A stretch of 64,000 bases of DNA from Elysia chlorotica. Lineage: Eukaryota > Mollusca > Gastropoda > Plakobranchidae. The notes under the pieces are model-generated. The model worked only from the letters and a program-made list of their open reading frames with translations, ran no database searches and was not told where the DNA came from. Below, piece after piece: positions 33,710-48,582 of this stretch (position 1 is its first letter; each line of letters begins with the position of its first letter). Both the position numbers and the translations under genes were made by a program. The DNA lies in assembly GCA_003991915.1 (NCBI GenBank), contig RQTK01000431.1, positions 184,271-248,270 of the forward strand, read 5' to 3'.

Positions 33710-36700
33710 ATGACACAGTCCCTACATTATATTCTTCAGATGGATTTGTCCAGCCCAATACTCTCGGGCGTGGACGCCATCCATGTTGCCACGGTCCTGG
33801 AGGACTGTGTGGACCAGCTGTCTACTCTAGGCAGAATAATGCCAGTCTCGTTTGAATTCAGACCAGATGCTGTGGAGGTAGGCCTACATCATTTGATGTT
33901 GTGAAGCATACAAAAGTATATGTTCCCCCAAAAAATTAAGAGACAGGTTTTCTTGTAGAAAAGTGTGTGGTGTTGAAAATAAATACGAAATTCTAATAGA
34001 TTTTCAAATGTTATAAAAAAAATAAATAATAAAGAATGTAATATTTAAAAATATCATAAGCATTTTACCCTGCAATAGATAATATGATTATATGAATATA
34101 ACCAAGGATATGTCTTTATAATCTGAGGACAATTCTTGTTTGTTAATTAATAGTCATCCATTGCTATGACCTGTTATAAAAACAATAATGTTGTAACACC
34201 TGACAAATAATCTACTTCTTGAGCCAGGTTCCTAGACAATAGTTACAGACACATTTTTAAAAAACAAGCACAATTGGAATAATATGCCTCCATTCCTAGG
34301 TGGTACGAGGGGAGCTTACTCAACTTGTGGACAAGCAGGTACAGCTTGAAAGGAAATACCAGTCTGTTCTCTCTAAGAAGATGGAGCTTATTGGCACAAC
34401 TAAGAATCCAGATAAGCTTTTGGATGTTGAGAAGGAAGTCCTCAGCACGGGTGGTGAACTTAAAAATTCCACACATGTCTTTGGACGCACATTGCGACAG
34501 AACCCTCTTACTTCAGATAACCTGGTCAAAATCCAAGAGGACAGGTCAGTTGATTTATATTTTACAAAAACTTGTATACTATTCTGAGAAATTATTCAAG
34601 TTCCAAATTGTTTTGCTTCAACAGTTTGTTTTGCAAATTTTATGACAGTATCTATGCTGTGTTTGCAGTTAATGGTAGGCCTATTACATCAAGTATAATA
34701 CTGTTTATGTTCTTATTAAGGTGTTTTATTACAAAATATATTGTGTTATCTGGGTTTTTCTTTTTCTTTTTAAATTAGCATGTCACTAAAAGTGCTGTTT
34801 AGATGAACATTAGAACATAAAACTCAAAAGGCTATCTAACATTTTGAAAGCTATGATGACATGAAATAATGTGAAAAATTATTATGTTTCTGAAGAACAT
34901 TTGTGGAACATGTGATGAATGAGACTATGTCAGAGCTGGTACAGAGTTGCAGCTTTGGCTCACTGCTGGAGGCAGTCAAGGCTCAGAAACAAAGAAAGTC
35001 TTACTTGCAGAGCACTATTCAAAAGTAAGTGAAAAGTGAAAAAATCCCTTTTGAAGATACTCATAATGCTATAAAATGCAGGTTTATTGAAACATAAAGA
35101 TTTTCAATGTATTAATTTAATTCATTACAAAGATAAATGAGTTTGAAAAAAGCTTTTCTCATTATTAACAAAAGTTTTGGAATGTCTATCAGTATAAACC
35201 AGGTGCATAATTTTGCCAAAAAAAAAAAAAATTCACAACTTACTTTTCACCCATGGAAAAATGTTTTCAATACTCATCTTTATCTCCTAATCATTAATAT
35301 AATTATATACCTTTTACGGTTTTTGGGTTACAAATATGTCGATATATTATGCCATTCCTTTTTGAAAATGAATTCACGGCAATAAAATTATGGCTGGAAG
35401 CATATCCCTACAAATCATTGCCCCTATTTTTTTCAAACAAATACAATTACATTGTTTTCAGAGAACAAGATGGGAGGAAACGGGTTAGAGAGCTACAAAA
35501 GCAACTCCTTGACATAAAGAAAGAGAAAGAAATGGAGATTCAACAGAGGAATGAAATGATTTCTCATTTGAAGGACCAACTTCAGGTAACAAATTGGCCC
35601 ACTTTCTTGTTGTTGTTTTTTTTAATGCCAATTTCCTAAATGTTCTATATTTAAAAAAATGATAAAAGAAATAAACAAAATAATTAATACAAACAGAAAT
35701 TTTATCTAAAAAACTTATAAAAATGCATACATTTCAGATGCTTATAATAGAGTAAAATTATCTCAAAAGCTTTGAAAACTGTTATAAAGACTCTATCCTT
35801 CATTTTTTTCTGATTTTAGACTCTTCCATTTAATACTTCAATGCTTCCCATAGGTGTAAGGTATGCATATTGGAGACTTTTTAAAGAAATAATTTCAAAG
35901 TGATAAATTGATTTTATTTTAATGATGTTAATTTGTACATTATGTAACTTTGAAACATTTAAATAATGAGAATAATTTAAAAAAAAAAATTGAAATATGC
36001 CCTTTATAATCTTGAATACATCTGAAAACAATCTTAGCACAATGTTGAGTATATTATTGTCTATAGAAAACAATTGTTTTAAATTGAAGCACATAATGTC
36101 TGCTGAGAATATAAGGGACAAGGATACTAAATAGATTTGCAAGATATTTCATTAGGTAGTCATATTTGTGATGGAAAACATTTCTTTCAGTTTTAATGTA
36201 GTATCATATCTTCTTTTTCTTTCTCTTCATATTTTTCATGTTGTGGCTTAAAATGACACTTAAATGAACATCTTGTTTTTTTTCATTGATTTTAGATTTA
36301 ATCATAATTATGGTTTGCTTTTCTTTCAAATTCCATATACGACAGGAAATGAAAGCGAAAACAAATATGGAAGGCAAATACATAAAGAAATGTGCTGAAG
36401 TTGCTGTCGCCCAGTCACAGAAGAAATGTTTCATCTCAGAGAGGGATATGAAAGAAGAGATAGAGGTATAAAAGGTCTCCTCACTGGATTGTGTAATACA
36501 TCTTAAATTTTTAAACTTTGAAATGCATAGTTAATACATACGGATACTTTTTAAAGCATGAGAAATATTATTGTTGCTACTCATAATTAGAACATTTGTA
36601 CCGCTTATATATTTCAACATTGCTTTTTTTTTTTTAATCTCTAAGACCATAACTGAAGCTCATAATTTCTCATTTGTTTCCACCAGCGTTTGAAAAGGAA

Positions 36701-39026
36701 AATTGACGAGGAAAATCGTGCAAACCAAGATATTGTATCATACTTACACAGCCATCAAGCGGTGAGTTATGTGATTGCCTTGCATTCATAAATATGTTCA
36801 GTTGGTCAGAGAGTAATGAAGGTATTGGCATACCACACAAGAAAGTGAGAGCTAACTTCAAAAATGGAAAGATCATTTTTTTTAGGAACAACATCTATGA
36901 TTCTAACATTTTTGAAATGATAAATATGCTTAATTTACAAAACAATTGCGATATGCAATAAATATGTTATAGCCATCACACAGCACTCATAGACATAGAA
37001 TACAGTTAAACAAATTCATTTAGAAAATGCTGTACTACTAAAACTTTTCTCTGAATATGTTTTTTTTTTTTTTCCAACTTCCAACCATTTTTTTTTATCA
37101 GGACTTAGAAAAAAAGCTTGATTTCTGGATTGAGAAGTATGAAAGAGATAAAGAAGCAAAACAGAAAGAACTGGATACTCTAAAACAGACAAAGGCCAAA
37201 GATCTGGAGAAGTTGCAAGAGCTTACAAAACTGGTAGGTTCAAATTTATATAGCTTTCTTGTTGCAAGAAATGCAACCTCACAAAATATGTGAAAACATG
37301 AAAAGGATGACTTTCAAAATGGGAGAAGAATGCAAATTAATATATATATATTATACAAGACGTGTGTATCAAAAGCAATTTTAGATCACATTTTTTCAGA
37401 TGTATTGGAGTAAAAGCTAACCAACTTTTGAATGTTTATATAATTTTCTTTTGTTATGAGATACAATCCTATCCTGCCTAATCCATTTAACCAGTACAAA
37501 GAGTATGAGCAGATAGTGGTGGAAGACAGAATCGAAAAGGAGAAAGCCAGGAGAAAGGCTGAGCAAGAGGCCATCGAACTGAGATCTGCTATCAGAGTAA
37601 GTGCTATAGGCTTAAAGTTAAAGCTACGGTCCATATTGGGTTGCAGTTCTTTATCTGTGATACTACGGCATCATCTTTGATCCTTGATATGGGCTCTCTC
37701 CATTTCGGTATTCCCCGTGCTATTTCTGTGATGGAAGGGTTGTTTTTGATCCATATCTAGGTTGTTTCTATGTGGGATAAAACAGGCTCTTGCAGGTATA
37801 TTAGCGGGAATGTTCTTGTCTGTTGCTAGGATGTCATCATAGAGGCTCCAGCGAGCCAATAGAATCTGTAGTGATTATGGTTTTTCTTAGCAGATTTTAT
37901 GAAGAGGTCTTTTTTTTTTTTAATGGAGTATTGAATGTTTATTGTTAGGTGATACAAAAGTATTTGCTTTGAATAATAATAGTAAAAAAGAAGAGAGTAA
38001 TTTTATATTATTAGCATGTTGAAATCATTAACGCTCTGGTTATTTTAAGAATAAATTACATGGGGCCTATATGAAAAGTAAAACAGAAATTTAAAATCTC
38101 TCATTATGCCACAAGTTCTAGGGATGTTGTTAAAAATGAATTATACTGAACCCAGCTCTAAATTTTGAAAGATTTATATCATTTACAATAGTTTATCTTG
38201 CAATCTTGCACATAATTAATTTGATCATAAGTAGGTGTCACTGTTTATAAAAAGCTTTTATATGATCACTTTCATGAGACACTGCCAAAATATTAGAAAT
38301 AAAAATTCATGATACTTATGATGAAAAGTATGTACATTATTTCATCATGGTTAGATTAAGAGAGTTGAATATTAGAAGACAGGTTCAATAACTAAACCAG
38401 GATCAAATTCTTAAAATACAGTTACAGTTGGATATTTAGTTTCACAATACTACTAGAGTAAAACGCTTGTTAGAGGAAACTTAAGAAAAAAAATCAATTC
38501 ATATTGTTTGTTGTATTTTGTATTGAAAAAAAAAAAAGAGGTTAATTCTAATTGTATGCTGTATTTTGTATTATTAAAAAAATCAATTCTAATTGAATAT
38601 TGTATTTTGTACCGTCATATGTACTTATGGGATATATGTTGCACATCACTTATTTAATGAGTAAAATGGATTTCATAGGATTGCGTAAAATTTCAAAGAA
38701 AATCCACTTTGTGAATATTAAAATTTAAAAAACAAAACAAAAAAAACTTTAGATTGCTTTGATCCCTCTGACATACTATTAGAAATAATTATTGTCATAT
38801 GTTTCTGAAAACTCTATACATTGTCTAGATACATCCTATAAATTATTCTAAACTGAAACTTATTACATAGCTTATTATTTATATTTACTAAAATGCTTAT
38901 CTTTGCACTTCACAGCTCCAAGCTTGGTGGAGAGGTGTAATGGTTCGTAAAGGATTTGGTCCATTTGGCAAGAAGAAGAAAGGAAAGGGAAAGAAAGGGA
39001 AGAAAGGAAAGAAGAAGAAGAAATAA
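33710..39026 (+). CDS. IQCG: IQ domain-containing protein G / dynein regulatory complex subunit 9
   Basis: IQCG (DRC9) is a nexin-dynein regulatory complex subunit of motile cilia and flagella and binds calmodulin. Nine exons: 33710-33877, 34300-34544, 34896-35024, 35462-35585, 36346-36465, 36687-36761, 37102-37233, 37495-37596 and 38916-39026. All have GT-AG borders, the phases match, and the total is 401 residues (human 443). Matches to the vertebrate protein include [18 protein letters not shown] near residue 30, [13 protein letters not shown] and [14 protein letters not shown] in the coiled coil, [19 protein letters not shown], and [14 protein letters not shown]. The last exon holds the IQ-like [15 protein letters not shown] at 366-380 and a Lys/Gly-rich tail. 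The start is uncertain: an acceptor ends at 33739, directly before a second in-frame ATG at 33740, and a donor at 33351/33352 (TTTTCAAG|GTAACC) could end a non-coding first exon. Confidence 0.93.
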
Positions 39027-39266
39027 ATCTTACTTCCTAGACAATAACAACATACAAGATTTACTAAGAAAGAAATGCTGAAAATTTTATAAGTTGGATT
39101 GACTTGGTATTTGATGTAAACATTGAAATGTAATTTTACTGTCAGGTTTTTAGCCACACATTTTGGTTTTTGAAGGATAAATTGGTATACAAAAAATGAT
39201 TTGATGCTAGATTTTCCATTTTACTGACATGGGAAGATGTATTGTGGATTTATATATTTGGTGTTC

Positions 39267-39272
39267 AATAAA
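39267..39272 (+). promoter_or_regulatory. AATAAA polyadenylation signal of IQCG
   Basis: AATAAA lies about 240 bases beyond the IQCG stop. Confidence 0.7.
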
Positions 39273-39299
39273 AAAATACATATATAATTTCATACATGT

Positions 39300-42200
39300 T
39301 TTATTGCATTATTTCGGAAATTTATATTTATAGTTAAAAACATAAGCATAATGAGTAGGCCTTGCTAAAAATGATTTTTATCCAAACAATCTTGGTAACT
39401 TTACCCCACGTCTTATACATGTAATAAGGAAAAGCTATGTCTACAAAAATCTCACAACTTAATAAAACATCAAAATAGAATCAGAAATAAAGACAGCAAT
39501 TAATTATAAATATTAAGCTTGGAAATATGAAAGTTGCTTTTTTGAGAATGCTGTTGGCCTTATCAGTGTATCAGAAATGTTATGCTATCATTAAGCTTTA
39601 CACTGTAGACATTACATTACAAACTTCTTAAATGAAAAAAATTCTTGAAGTTGATAATGGTTGACTAATGAGGAAAATATAATGTCTTAACTTTCTGAAG
39701 TCAATAAACTTTTAAAACACACAAATATTTGAAAGTAGACATATTCCTGTTTTCGTTACTACATGTATTAAATTTTACAAATTAATTTTCACCATTGGGA
39801 TGGTAAAAAAAACCCAACTAAAGCATGAATCCAATATTAGATGCTTACACCTGTAAATAATATATGGGCAATCTGCATGGAATTGGATTGAACAATTCAT
39901 AAGAATATCAGGATACAAGGAACATTACAAGCTTACAATACAGAAAGGAATACAGAAATAATGAAACAAAGGGGCCAAAGATTTTAAAAACATCTTTAAT
40001 TGATATATTTGTTTTGAGACTTTATTTAGATGTATAAGTGGAATCACAAAAAAATTACCATTAAATATAAAATGTTGGAATGTATAAACGTTTTTTAGGA
40101 AGGAATATGAGAAAAAAAGCAGATCTATAAATGAATCTCTTTTGCTAAATTTGCATTATAGGAATAATTGATGTTTAGAAAAATGTCATTAAAAAATATA
40201 AGAAGATATCAGAGTCACTCTAATTTACTTATAAGCCAGACCAAAATGTACACAAATAACACAGCTGTACAAATATACAAGAGAGAGGAGGCAGAGAGGA
40301 AGGGGGAGGGGGACGTGTGTTTAGACTAGGTGGAGAGGGTGAAGCTGATGATCTCTTTAGTTCACAATAAGAATTCATTACAGCGCCAAAACTAACCGTC
40401 ACAATAGAGAAAAACAGGTGGTAATTTTTTGTTTTTAAACAGCAGAGTTGTCATTCATTTAAGTAATATGTCCATTTTCTTATTTAACAGTGAATCCTAA
40501 AAACAGACTCTTAGATCATAATATATAAATTATGTATATTTTTCCAATGTTTTTTTTTAATTGATCAAAATCAAAAACAAAAAAATAAAACAGCAAATCT
40601 GAAGTATATATATCAAATAACAACAAGCTAGTAATAATTACCACAAAAGAAAGAACAATTAGCATTCCATAAGGTTAATTTAAGATGGCATATTTTGTAT
40701 GTATTGTGTAAAGTTTTTCAATAAGCATATAAAAAAAAAAATGAAAAAAAAAATCAACCTATTTTAATTCATTATCGATAATTCGAGGACATTAAGATTG
40801 AAATATTTTTATCTTTTATACTGAAAGTTGATATTGAGATATATTCTTTTTCCTTTCCAAAAGTACCGAACGCAACTATTTGAACATTTGACAAAGATAT
40901 ACAAATTTAAAACAAGTAAGGAACACTCTGTATATCATTTCAGAAAAATTTTAACATCAGTATCTACAAAAGTCATCCATTAGGGAGTAATCAGGAACAA
41001 CTTTATCTTAAATTTTAAGTTTCCCAATAAAAAAAAATGTTATGTCAGTCTACCAAAGGCATTTACAAGCAATTATGTAAACTTTTAAATATTTAAATGC
41101 AAATGACTTAGCAAAGAATTTTTTTACTCCTTAATATGAATGAACGATGATAAAGCAAAAAAAATAATTGTATATGCATAGATTTAAATAGCCTCATTAA
41201 AAATGTATGTGTATTCAAGGTAAATATCCTGTACACATAACATTAAAAATAAAAATATCATAAAAACAATGCCATGGAATGTTTTGAGAAATATTGTACA
41301 GTGAAGACAAATACAACTTTAAAAAGTTTTCAAGTCAAGCACAAAGAGCACAACCACAGAGAAGTGGCTTAAAAAAGTATACATCATCATCATCATCATC
41401 ACTTCCATTACATGTATATACTCAAACATGATTGAATTAATATAATTCACTATTTACAAATATATTTTTGCCGTTTGCTCAATATTTTCATGAAAGATCC
41501 CCCCATCCCCCCGCACACTTCTAAAAATAATGAATTACCATTCCAAATGTATAAGCACTTTGGATCTTAAAAAAAACAAACCCTGCAAAGAGCATTTTTT
41601 TTTATCAAGCACCAACAAATAATGGCATGTTACTATTACATATTAGATTCATACCCACAACAGTAGTGAAGATAAGAATCGAAACAACTCCAGAGAAGAC
41701 AATATTATTGTGATAAAGAGGAAAATAAAATTTTACACAGATTGAAACTTAAAGAACTCAAAGTATAAATCAAGTATTTCAAGTAAGATAAATTTAACTA
41801 GGTCCTCTTCTTGCCAATCATCTCAAAGTGTCTTTTATTTGAGCCAACATTCTTACTCTGCCACTGTGTGTTAATTCTCTCTACGTTCTTGACAAAAATG
41901 TATTTTTCTAAGAAACATAGACCGATTCATTAATCACTGTAATCCACCAAAGACACAGAACAATAGTCTTATCAGATATAATAATAGTACAGCAAAATTA
42001 TAAATACCAAAAGGAGAAAAACCCAACTCAAAGACAGATGTAAGATTATGACTTCAGGCTTTACACATTGAGATGAACTATAAACTTGTTTAACTATTGA
42101 AAATCATTTATTTAGTGTTTTATTCACACAACTCATACTAGTCAATCAAATTAGAAATTTCTATAAAAAATATAGGGCATCTTACAAAAAAAACAACAAC

Positions 42201-42960
42201 AACAACACATTTTATTTTGGTAAAAATTCATTTTTAAAAAAGTGGTCAACCTGTCATCAGATATAAGTATATCAAACCTTTCCCCCCCTTCAGATTTTAT
42301 TGCTTTATAGAAGTTAACATTTTGATTAAAAAAAAAAAAATTAAAAAAATTAATTGTCCTTCAATTTTAAATTACTCTGAACATTCTGTAGCATTTTGGG
42401 ATTTGAACAAGCTGTCCCTTTAAGGATGCCAGAAAGCTCAGATGGTGGTGCTCTTGACTACTTAATGGGAGGTCTGAGGTACCAACCTTAGTTGGTGCAT
42501 GCCCCATCTACATTGCTCTATCGCTATACAGAATTCCTCTAGGAATTTAAGAGACATATATTTTTACTTAAGTCCATCAAATGAAGAAAACCTCATTCAA
42601 AGCTGAACTTGGAGTTTGCGAGCATGATTTAGATATGTTTGGTGACCGATATAAAAAGTTGAAATATTTCAAGGTTTCAACTTTATTTAAATTTGACAGC
42701 TTAGGTTTGGTAATCAAGGGTAAGCGAGTGAAAATTGCTGGGAAAGGTTTTGAATGTAACACCTATTTGAAATTCAGTTTCTCCTTTTATTTGTTGTTAC
42801 CTTAATACTTTTATATAGTGACAACTCTGGTTCCAATCAAGATATTCTGATTAGAAAAAAAAAAAAGGATCTTTGCTCCAAATGGTTGAGGAAGTAGTGG
42901 TGACAATAGCTAGAATGTTTGAAGACCACATATGTCCAAATAAAACAGGCCTCTGCATGA
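39300..42960. other. AT-rich interval between convergent genes
   Basis: It separates IQCG and the membrane-protein gene, which converge here. The DNA is very AT-rich with many A runs and a CATCATCATC stretch near 41387. No exon with splice sites, RNA gene or clear transposon is seen. A weak SINE-like head may exist near 42425-42545. Confidence 0.5.
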
Positions 42961-42969
42961 CAAAACAAG

Positions 42970-42975
42970 TTTATT
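42970..42975 (-). promoter_or_regulatory. possible AATAAA signal of the membrane-protein gene
   Basis: TTTATT on the plus strand, about 110 bases past the stop of the minus-strand gene. Confidence 0.45.
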
Positions 42976-43086
42976 TAATTAAAATTTTAACAAATTGAGC
43001 TTACTCCAAACGAAAGAAGGAAAAATTTGATTTATTCCCATTCAAGCTCTCATCTGTTCTAGTCTTAAGACTCATGCTATAGCCCT

Positions 43087-46000
43087 CTAGGCCACAGATT
43101 CTGGTTCATCTCTAGAACTTAACTTCAGAGCTGGTTCTGGCGCCGACGATTCCTCTGGTGAGTTGTGGAAGTTTTTGTAGGACCATGAAAGTGACCGTAT
43201 GTATCCTGAAAAAAAAAAAAAAAAAAAAAAAGATCATAGCAAACTTACAAGCCTTTCATTAAACCCAATTTGGTGTTATTTCATGAAACTCCTGCAAAAA
43301 ATATTGTGAACTGATTATCTCTAGCATTTAAGCCATGTTGAGACTGTAATAACTTAAAGGGAAGATTTGACACTTGGCAACTGTCACCAATGTAAGAAAA
43401 CAAGAAAGATAGATCAACCACTTGAACTGGCTTTGAGGGTATGAAGAGCCCCCTCTATCGAAAACCCAGGGAAAACACTGAACTAATTTTCTTTACACCG
43501 TGATGTATAATTAATTTTTGGGGAAGATTTTATTCTACATTTCAACTGCAAATCTTAATGTTAAGCATGGAAGAAAATAAAACCAACAAAAAATAAACAA
43601 CATTACACCTCAAGTTGAGGGATTTTCTTTCCCTCTCACCTTTCCTCATGGACCAATATATGATGAGCATTCCACAAATCATCAAAACTGCAGCACATGA
43701 AAGAGGAATACCATACACCAGACCATAATTCAGGTGACTCTGTTCATGCCTTGTAACTGTAGACAAGAAGCCTGAAATATTAAAGGGAAAAAATGAATTA
43801 CAGACCCAAAATATCAACAAGTCTTTTGTGATTTTGCAGTGGCAGTAGTTTCCTCTTTAAGATACATTTGTAATTCTCTACGCCATGCTGCAATAGCTCA
43901 TAATGTGAATTAGTTGACTTCTTATCATAAGGATCACCCTTGGTGAAGTAGATGATGTTTGACTTAGACTACAACAGAGCTTCTCTCATGAATCTGAGAT
44001 TGCTTTTAATTTCTGACACTCATAGGTAGGAAACTGAAAACCCAAGCCTAGATGGAAGCCACAGAATGCAAACACTGCTCTAGTTGTCACTGGCATGTGT
44101 TCTTAGAAGTCATGAGAACTTGATTAAGGTACAAAATTGAAAAAAGAAAAAAAAAAAAAAAAACCAACTGCCAAGTGTTTTAATTGAAGTTCATATAGGC
44201 AAGATTGAGAATTTTTTTCTTCAGCCATTTCCCATGCCTGTGGATAGGCAAGTAAAAATTTCAAAAGCTGGAGGCAGAAGCAAATAAGGAACACTTGTTT
44301 ACTGTCAAGCAGTTGCCATATATCAATCCAACTTACAGGTTCTGATTGGACTCACGGGAACTTTGTTTCCAGACTGAAGACGTGAACAAAGTGCCTTTTT
44401 GTTAAATTCTCCTAACCTTAGCCCTTTCATTTCTTAGAGATTCAGGCTATTATCAATGATAATTCATATTGTGAGTGGGAGGCAGAGAATCCGCCAAACT
44501 GTTAATTGAAATTACTGGTTGATATTTTAAGAGCCTATACACCCATTCACAAGTTTCTCATGTGATAGGAAAAGGTGGAATGAAGGCTCCCTTCCAGTGT
44601 CAGTAACTCGGCATTTCTCAGTGCCCAGTTCGGAGGTGCTAAGTCAGTAAAGATGCAGAGTGCAGGGCCTGTAGTTTTTTCACAGCAACGCAGTCAAGTG
44701 GGACGCCACGTTTTAAGGGTTAAGCATAAAATAAAACAGGTCATAGAAAGAGAAGCATTAAAAAGTTGTCAAGGAAATAATTGTTTGTCTTCCATAATCA
44801 AGATGTATACCTCTTGGTCTGAGTGCCATGGTTGCAAAATTCTCCTCTTCCGCCGAGCTTACATTCCCTAAAAAGATGTAGTACTGGTGGTCTGAGACAA
44901 ACTGCCCGGATATCTTGATATCTGTATGATTCTGAAAATATTTGTCCTTACTCCAAACTGCCTCTTCATGTAGATGGATGGTTGTGTCATCTTGTGGATC
45001 GACTAAGAAAAAAAAATAACACTTGCACATAATAAACTTGTAGAATAAACCTAAAGAATAAATCAATTTTCATGTCCATATTTTTGGTATGCAGGGAAAG
45101 AAAAAAAAGCACAACCCAATATTATTATAAAAAATTAATGTAACAAAATTATATTTAGCAGGTTTTTTATGGCTTAATACTAAGAGAAGAAAAATTGCAT
45201 TTACCACAAGAAACAATGTGACACAGTCGGTGTCTTCATTAGAACATTTTAGGAACAAAGGTTTTTAAACAAGTGCAATAAAATGTGGTCACACATGCCT
45301 CCTCCCCCACAGTTATAAAATATACATTGATCACTTTCAAAGCCTTTTTTTCCTGTAAGCTGCGGCTGAATTCTTTTCAATAGAAACCCCAAAGAATGGA
45401 AGCAGTTTATAACCAAGCTCAGAGTCACATATTAATCTGGGCAGTTCACTTTAAAGTTACAAAGTGGCTAGCAGTTTTAAGTACTTTTAAGTAAGTTTTC
45501 AGGCCAAAATGATCTATGTTCCGAATGACTAGCAGCACTTAAAGCCTAAAAGGTTTCAAGAACCGGTTTTATAAAAAAAAAAAGAAAAAAAAAGAAGTGA
45601 AATACAACATTAAATGCAACAAATTTATATATCACATTTTAGCTCCTTGTTTTATATGCATTTTCATTATATTTGTTTTCCATTCTCAAGGTTTCACATG
45701 CACAATGTGTAAGTTTATGTTCATAACTAACAAGATAATAAGTGTTCCTGCCTGTCAGGCTCCAAGCACATAGAGGTGATAGACAAAAGTCACAAAGCCT
45801 TGAAGTTATTCCAAACCTGGTAAAGGTTTGTTGCCACATTATTTATCAAAATAAACATTTCACCAATGACGAGATGCAGAACGCTACAGTGATTCACTCA
45901 CTTGTCAGGTCAATATTGAGGTGTTCAGCTGTCAAAATCAAGAAGGAGCTGTCACCAAGGGCCGCTACATATAGAGAGCAGTTGTACAGACTGGAACTGC

Positions 46001-46517
46001 CATTTCTGTACGTGTACCGACCGTCCCAGTGTCTATGGTGAGTCAGCAGGTTTTTCCACATTGGAAAGAATCCTGAGAGGCAACAAGGATTGGTGAATGT
46101 TGGGATTATGAGAATGTCTGGTTAAAATGCAACACCTCTAAAATAAATATGGATTCTTCCCTTTCTTTCAACCCCTTGAAATGAATGAAAATAGGATAAG
46201 TGGTTAAAAATAAAAAAAACAAACATCTCTTGACCATAGAATTATCAACTTTTAATACTTATGTCTTGATATCTATGTTTCAGGAGACAAAGCATGAAAA
46301 TATACTTTGAATGTAACTATCTATCCAATTAAAAAAAAAAAGCAGTTTTCCTACACATATTATAGTATTATTTTTTCTTTTGAATGTGATGTTCTACTAA
46401 TTCCAGTGCAGCCACAAATGTAGATAGATTATATATTTCAAAACACAAATTATGCCACATACCATAAGTACTGGCCAAGAGAAGTGCAAGAAGCACACAC
46501 AGAACATTGATCGACAT
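43087..46517 (-). CDS. small type I membrane glycoprotein, family not recognised
   Basis: Five exons: 46463-46517, 45902-46072, 44811-45002, 43640-43771 and 43087-43205. Every junction is phase 1 with GT-AG borders, giving 222 residues. The first exon encodes a signal peptide (MSINVLCVLLALLLAS). The outer part of about 130 residues is rich in Trp and Tyr, with N-glycosylation sequons NGS, NCS, NHT and NVS and a single likely extracellular Cys. Then come a membrane segment (IPLSCAAVLMICGMLIIYW), a basic stop-transfer (MRKG), and a ~40-residue Ser/Glu-rich cytosolic tail ending ESVA. Symmetric phase-1 exons are typical of extracellular modules. I recognise no family; the outer part could be a diverged beta-sandwich. 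The gene structure itself is well supported. Confidence 0.75.
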
Positions 46518-47104
46518 CAGGGAAGCTTGAATCTGATTTTAATCTATAGCACAACTGCTGATCAATTATTCTTGAGAAAATAAATGCCCTTTTATGAAAC
46601 AGTCCAATTCATAGGGTAATCTGGAGGAAGAAAAATGATATTTATTGAATTATAAATTTTAAATGTAGACTTTACAGCCAGAAATATTGATACACCTGTA
46701 TTACCTATTCCTGAGCGGCTGTCTCAGTTGAATTATTAATTGTATTTTAAAACAGAGAGATTTAGATAAATGATCTTTAGAGACAGTCACATTAAATAAT
46801 AAAAAAAAAACAACAAATTAATAGCTAAAACTTATTTGTTTAAAGAATATCCTTCAACAAAAGAAGAAAACATTTTGTAAATAATACATACATTTCACAG
46901 TAGGCCTAAACTTTTATTGTTGTTTAAAACTGAGAAAGGAGTTGTAACTGGTAGTCAATCTCAAGAGGTAATTTCCATTCATGAGAGAGTTAACATACAC
47001 AATAATACAAAAAAAATCATAAAAATATTAAATTACCAGTCACTTGAGACCATATCCTGCAGGAATCCTCCTGAGAAACTATAATATTTATTAAAGAGAG
47101 GGAG

Positions 47105-47190
47105 AGGGGGGGGGGGACTGGCACAAATAGTAGAGTGTTGGTCTCACAATCAGGTGGTCCCTGGTTCAAAACCAGCTATCAGATAAAATT
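47105..47190 (+). mobile_element. SINE head with G-run leader
   Basis: G10 followed by ACTGGCACAAATAGTAGAGT and the B-box TGGTTCAAAACC. Only the tRNA-like head and a little body remain. Confidence 0.65.
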
Positions 47191-48292
47191 TGTGTCACGT
47201 CCGATTTTGTCCAAAAATGCTTTTAAAAAAGGTTACAGCAGATAAAATTGTCATATACACAATACAGCCCTGCTGACGTTGGATGTCAAGACGAATATCT
47301 CTCTCTCTCTGGTCTTTCGTATATCTCTAGAGATTACTTCCTCTTTGTACAGTTAACTCTTTCAGTAGCATTTTTTATCACTGGAACTTGGCATTTTGAA
47401 CATGATTCAGAATTTGCTACGCTGTAGCTTCCATGTATATTTTATAACCTCTATAATATATATGTAGTTTCAAAATATTGATCTAAAGGTTGTGAGCAGT
47501 ATGTGCTTTAATAAAGGATATTTCGCTCAGTAACTAGATCTAGATAGCTGTATAGCTAGATAACAAATAAGTTCTAAGCCTGTAGCACCAGCAAAGTTAC
47601 TTTTTGGACAGCATTTTGAGTCGTTAAGAACAGCTGAAGTTACTGAAACTGAAGTGATACTAACTGTGACTAGATCTAGGTATACATACCAAGAGACACC
47701 TATACAACACGATACAAAGTGAAACTTCACAAAAGGGTTGATGAATAGGGGCCTAAGTCTATGCGAGTGTAAAAGAACAAAACAGTCAGCTTACCCGCTA
47801 CTCGGAATCTGCATGCAACGTTACAAGATTTAGATAAGCTTAGAGCTAGCTGTTGTGCCATCAAATGCAGATTCTACATCTGTGTTTTTACTATGATTTA
47901 TTGGGAATACAAACAGCGGCCATTATAGCTTTCAATGCGGATGTATTACCTGACTAGCGAATACCTACCTGCGAGTACCTGAAATAGTGCAATCACAGAG
48001 TTATCTACCTTCAAACTTCAATAATCTTTGGTATAAAAAAATTATAGGAAGTGGCTATTAATTTTGTCATCGATCTAGGCGTGTTGTGTCATCCTTCTTG
48101 AAGAATACTGTATCTCCTTAAAAACAGTGAAGTGATAAACATAGCTATGCATTTAAAAGAAAAGTATTAGTTTGGTAATAAGGAGACCGATTCTACACAC
48201 ACACACACACACAAAATATAATTAATAATAATTGCTAAGATAAGTTAGACTTTGTATGGCGTTGGCGCAGCAATGCACTTAATCTAACTTAT

Positions 48293-48305
48293 AGTTGTTG
48301 TTGTT

Positions 48306-48349
<44 letters not shown>

Positions 48350-48350
48350 A
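48293..48350. repeat. (GTT)n microsatellite
   Basis: Eighteen or more GTT units with one ATT interruption. Confidence 0.95.
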
Positions 48351-48582
48351 ATGTAGTGTTCGCTGGGCACTTTGAGTAATCCTGCTTCAGTAAAACAGCA
48401 TTATTGTGCTGTCCCCACACTTTTCAATATTCCTAATCTGCCAAACTTTCACCAAGATGCAGCTTACCATCCAGACCATAATTTTCTATTTCACCCCTAA
48501 GTTGTGGTTGAAAATTCAACAAATTTTGTTGACAATTCCGATGGGGGTTTGAAATGGCCATACAAAGAGTAGGTTTTCATTG

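Noticed and set aside
42420..42550. SINE-like head near 42.4 kb
   Set aside because: Only loose similarity; lacks a clear B-box and the family body.
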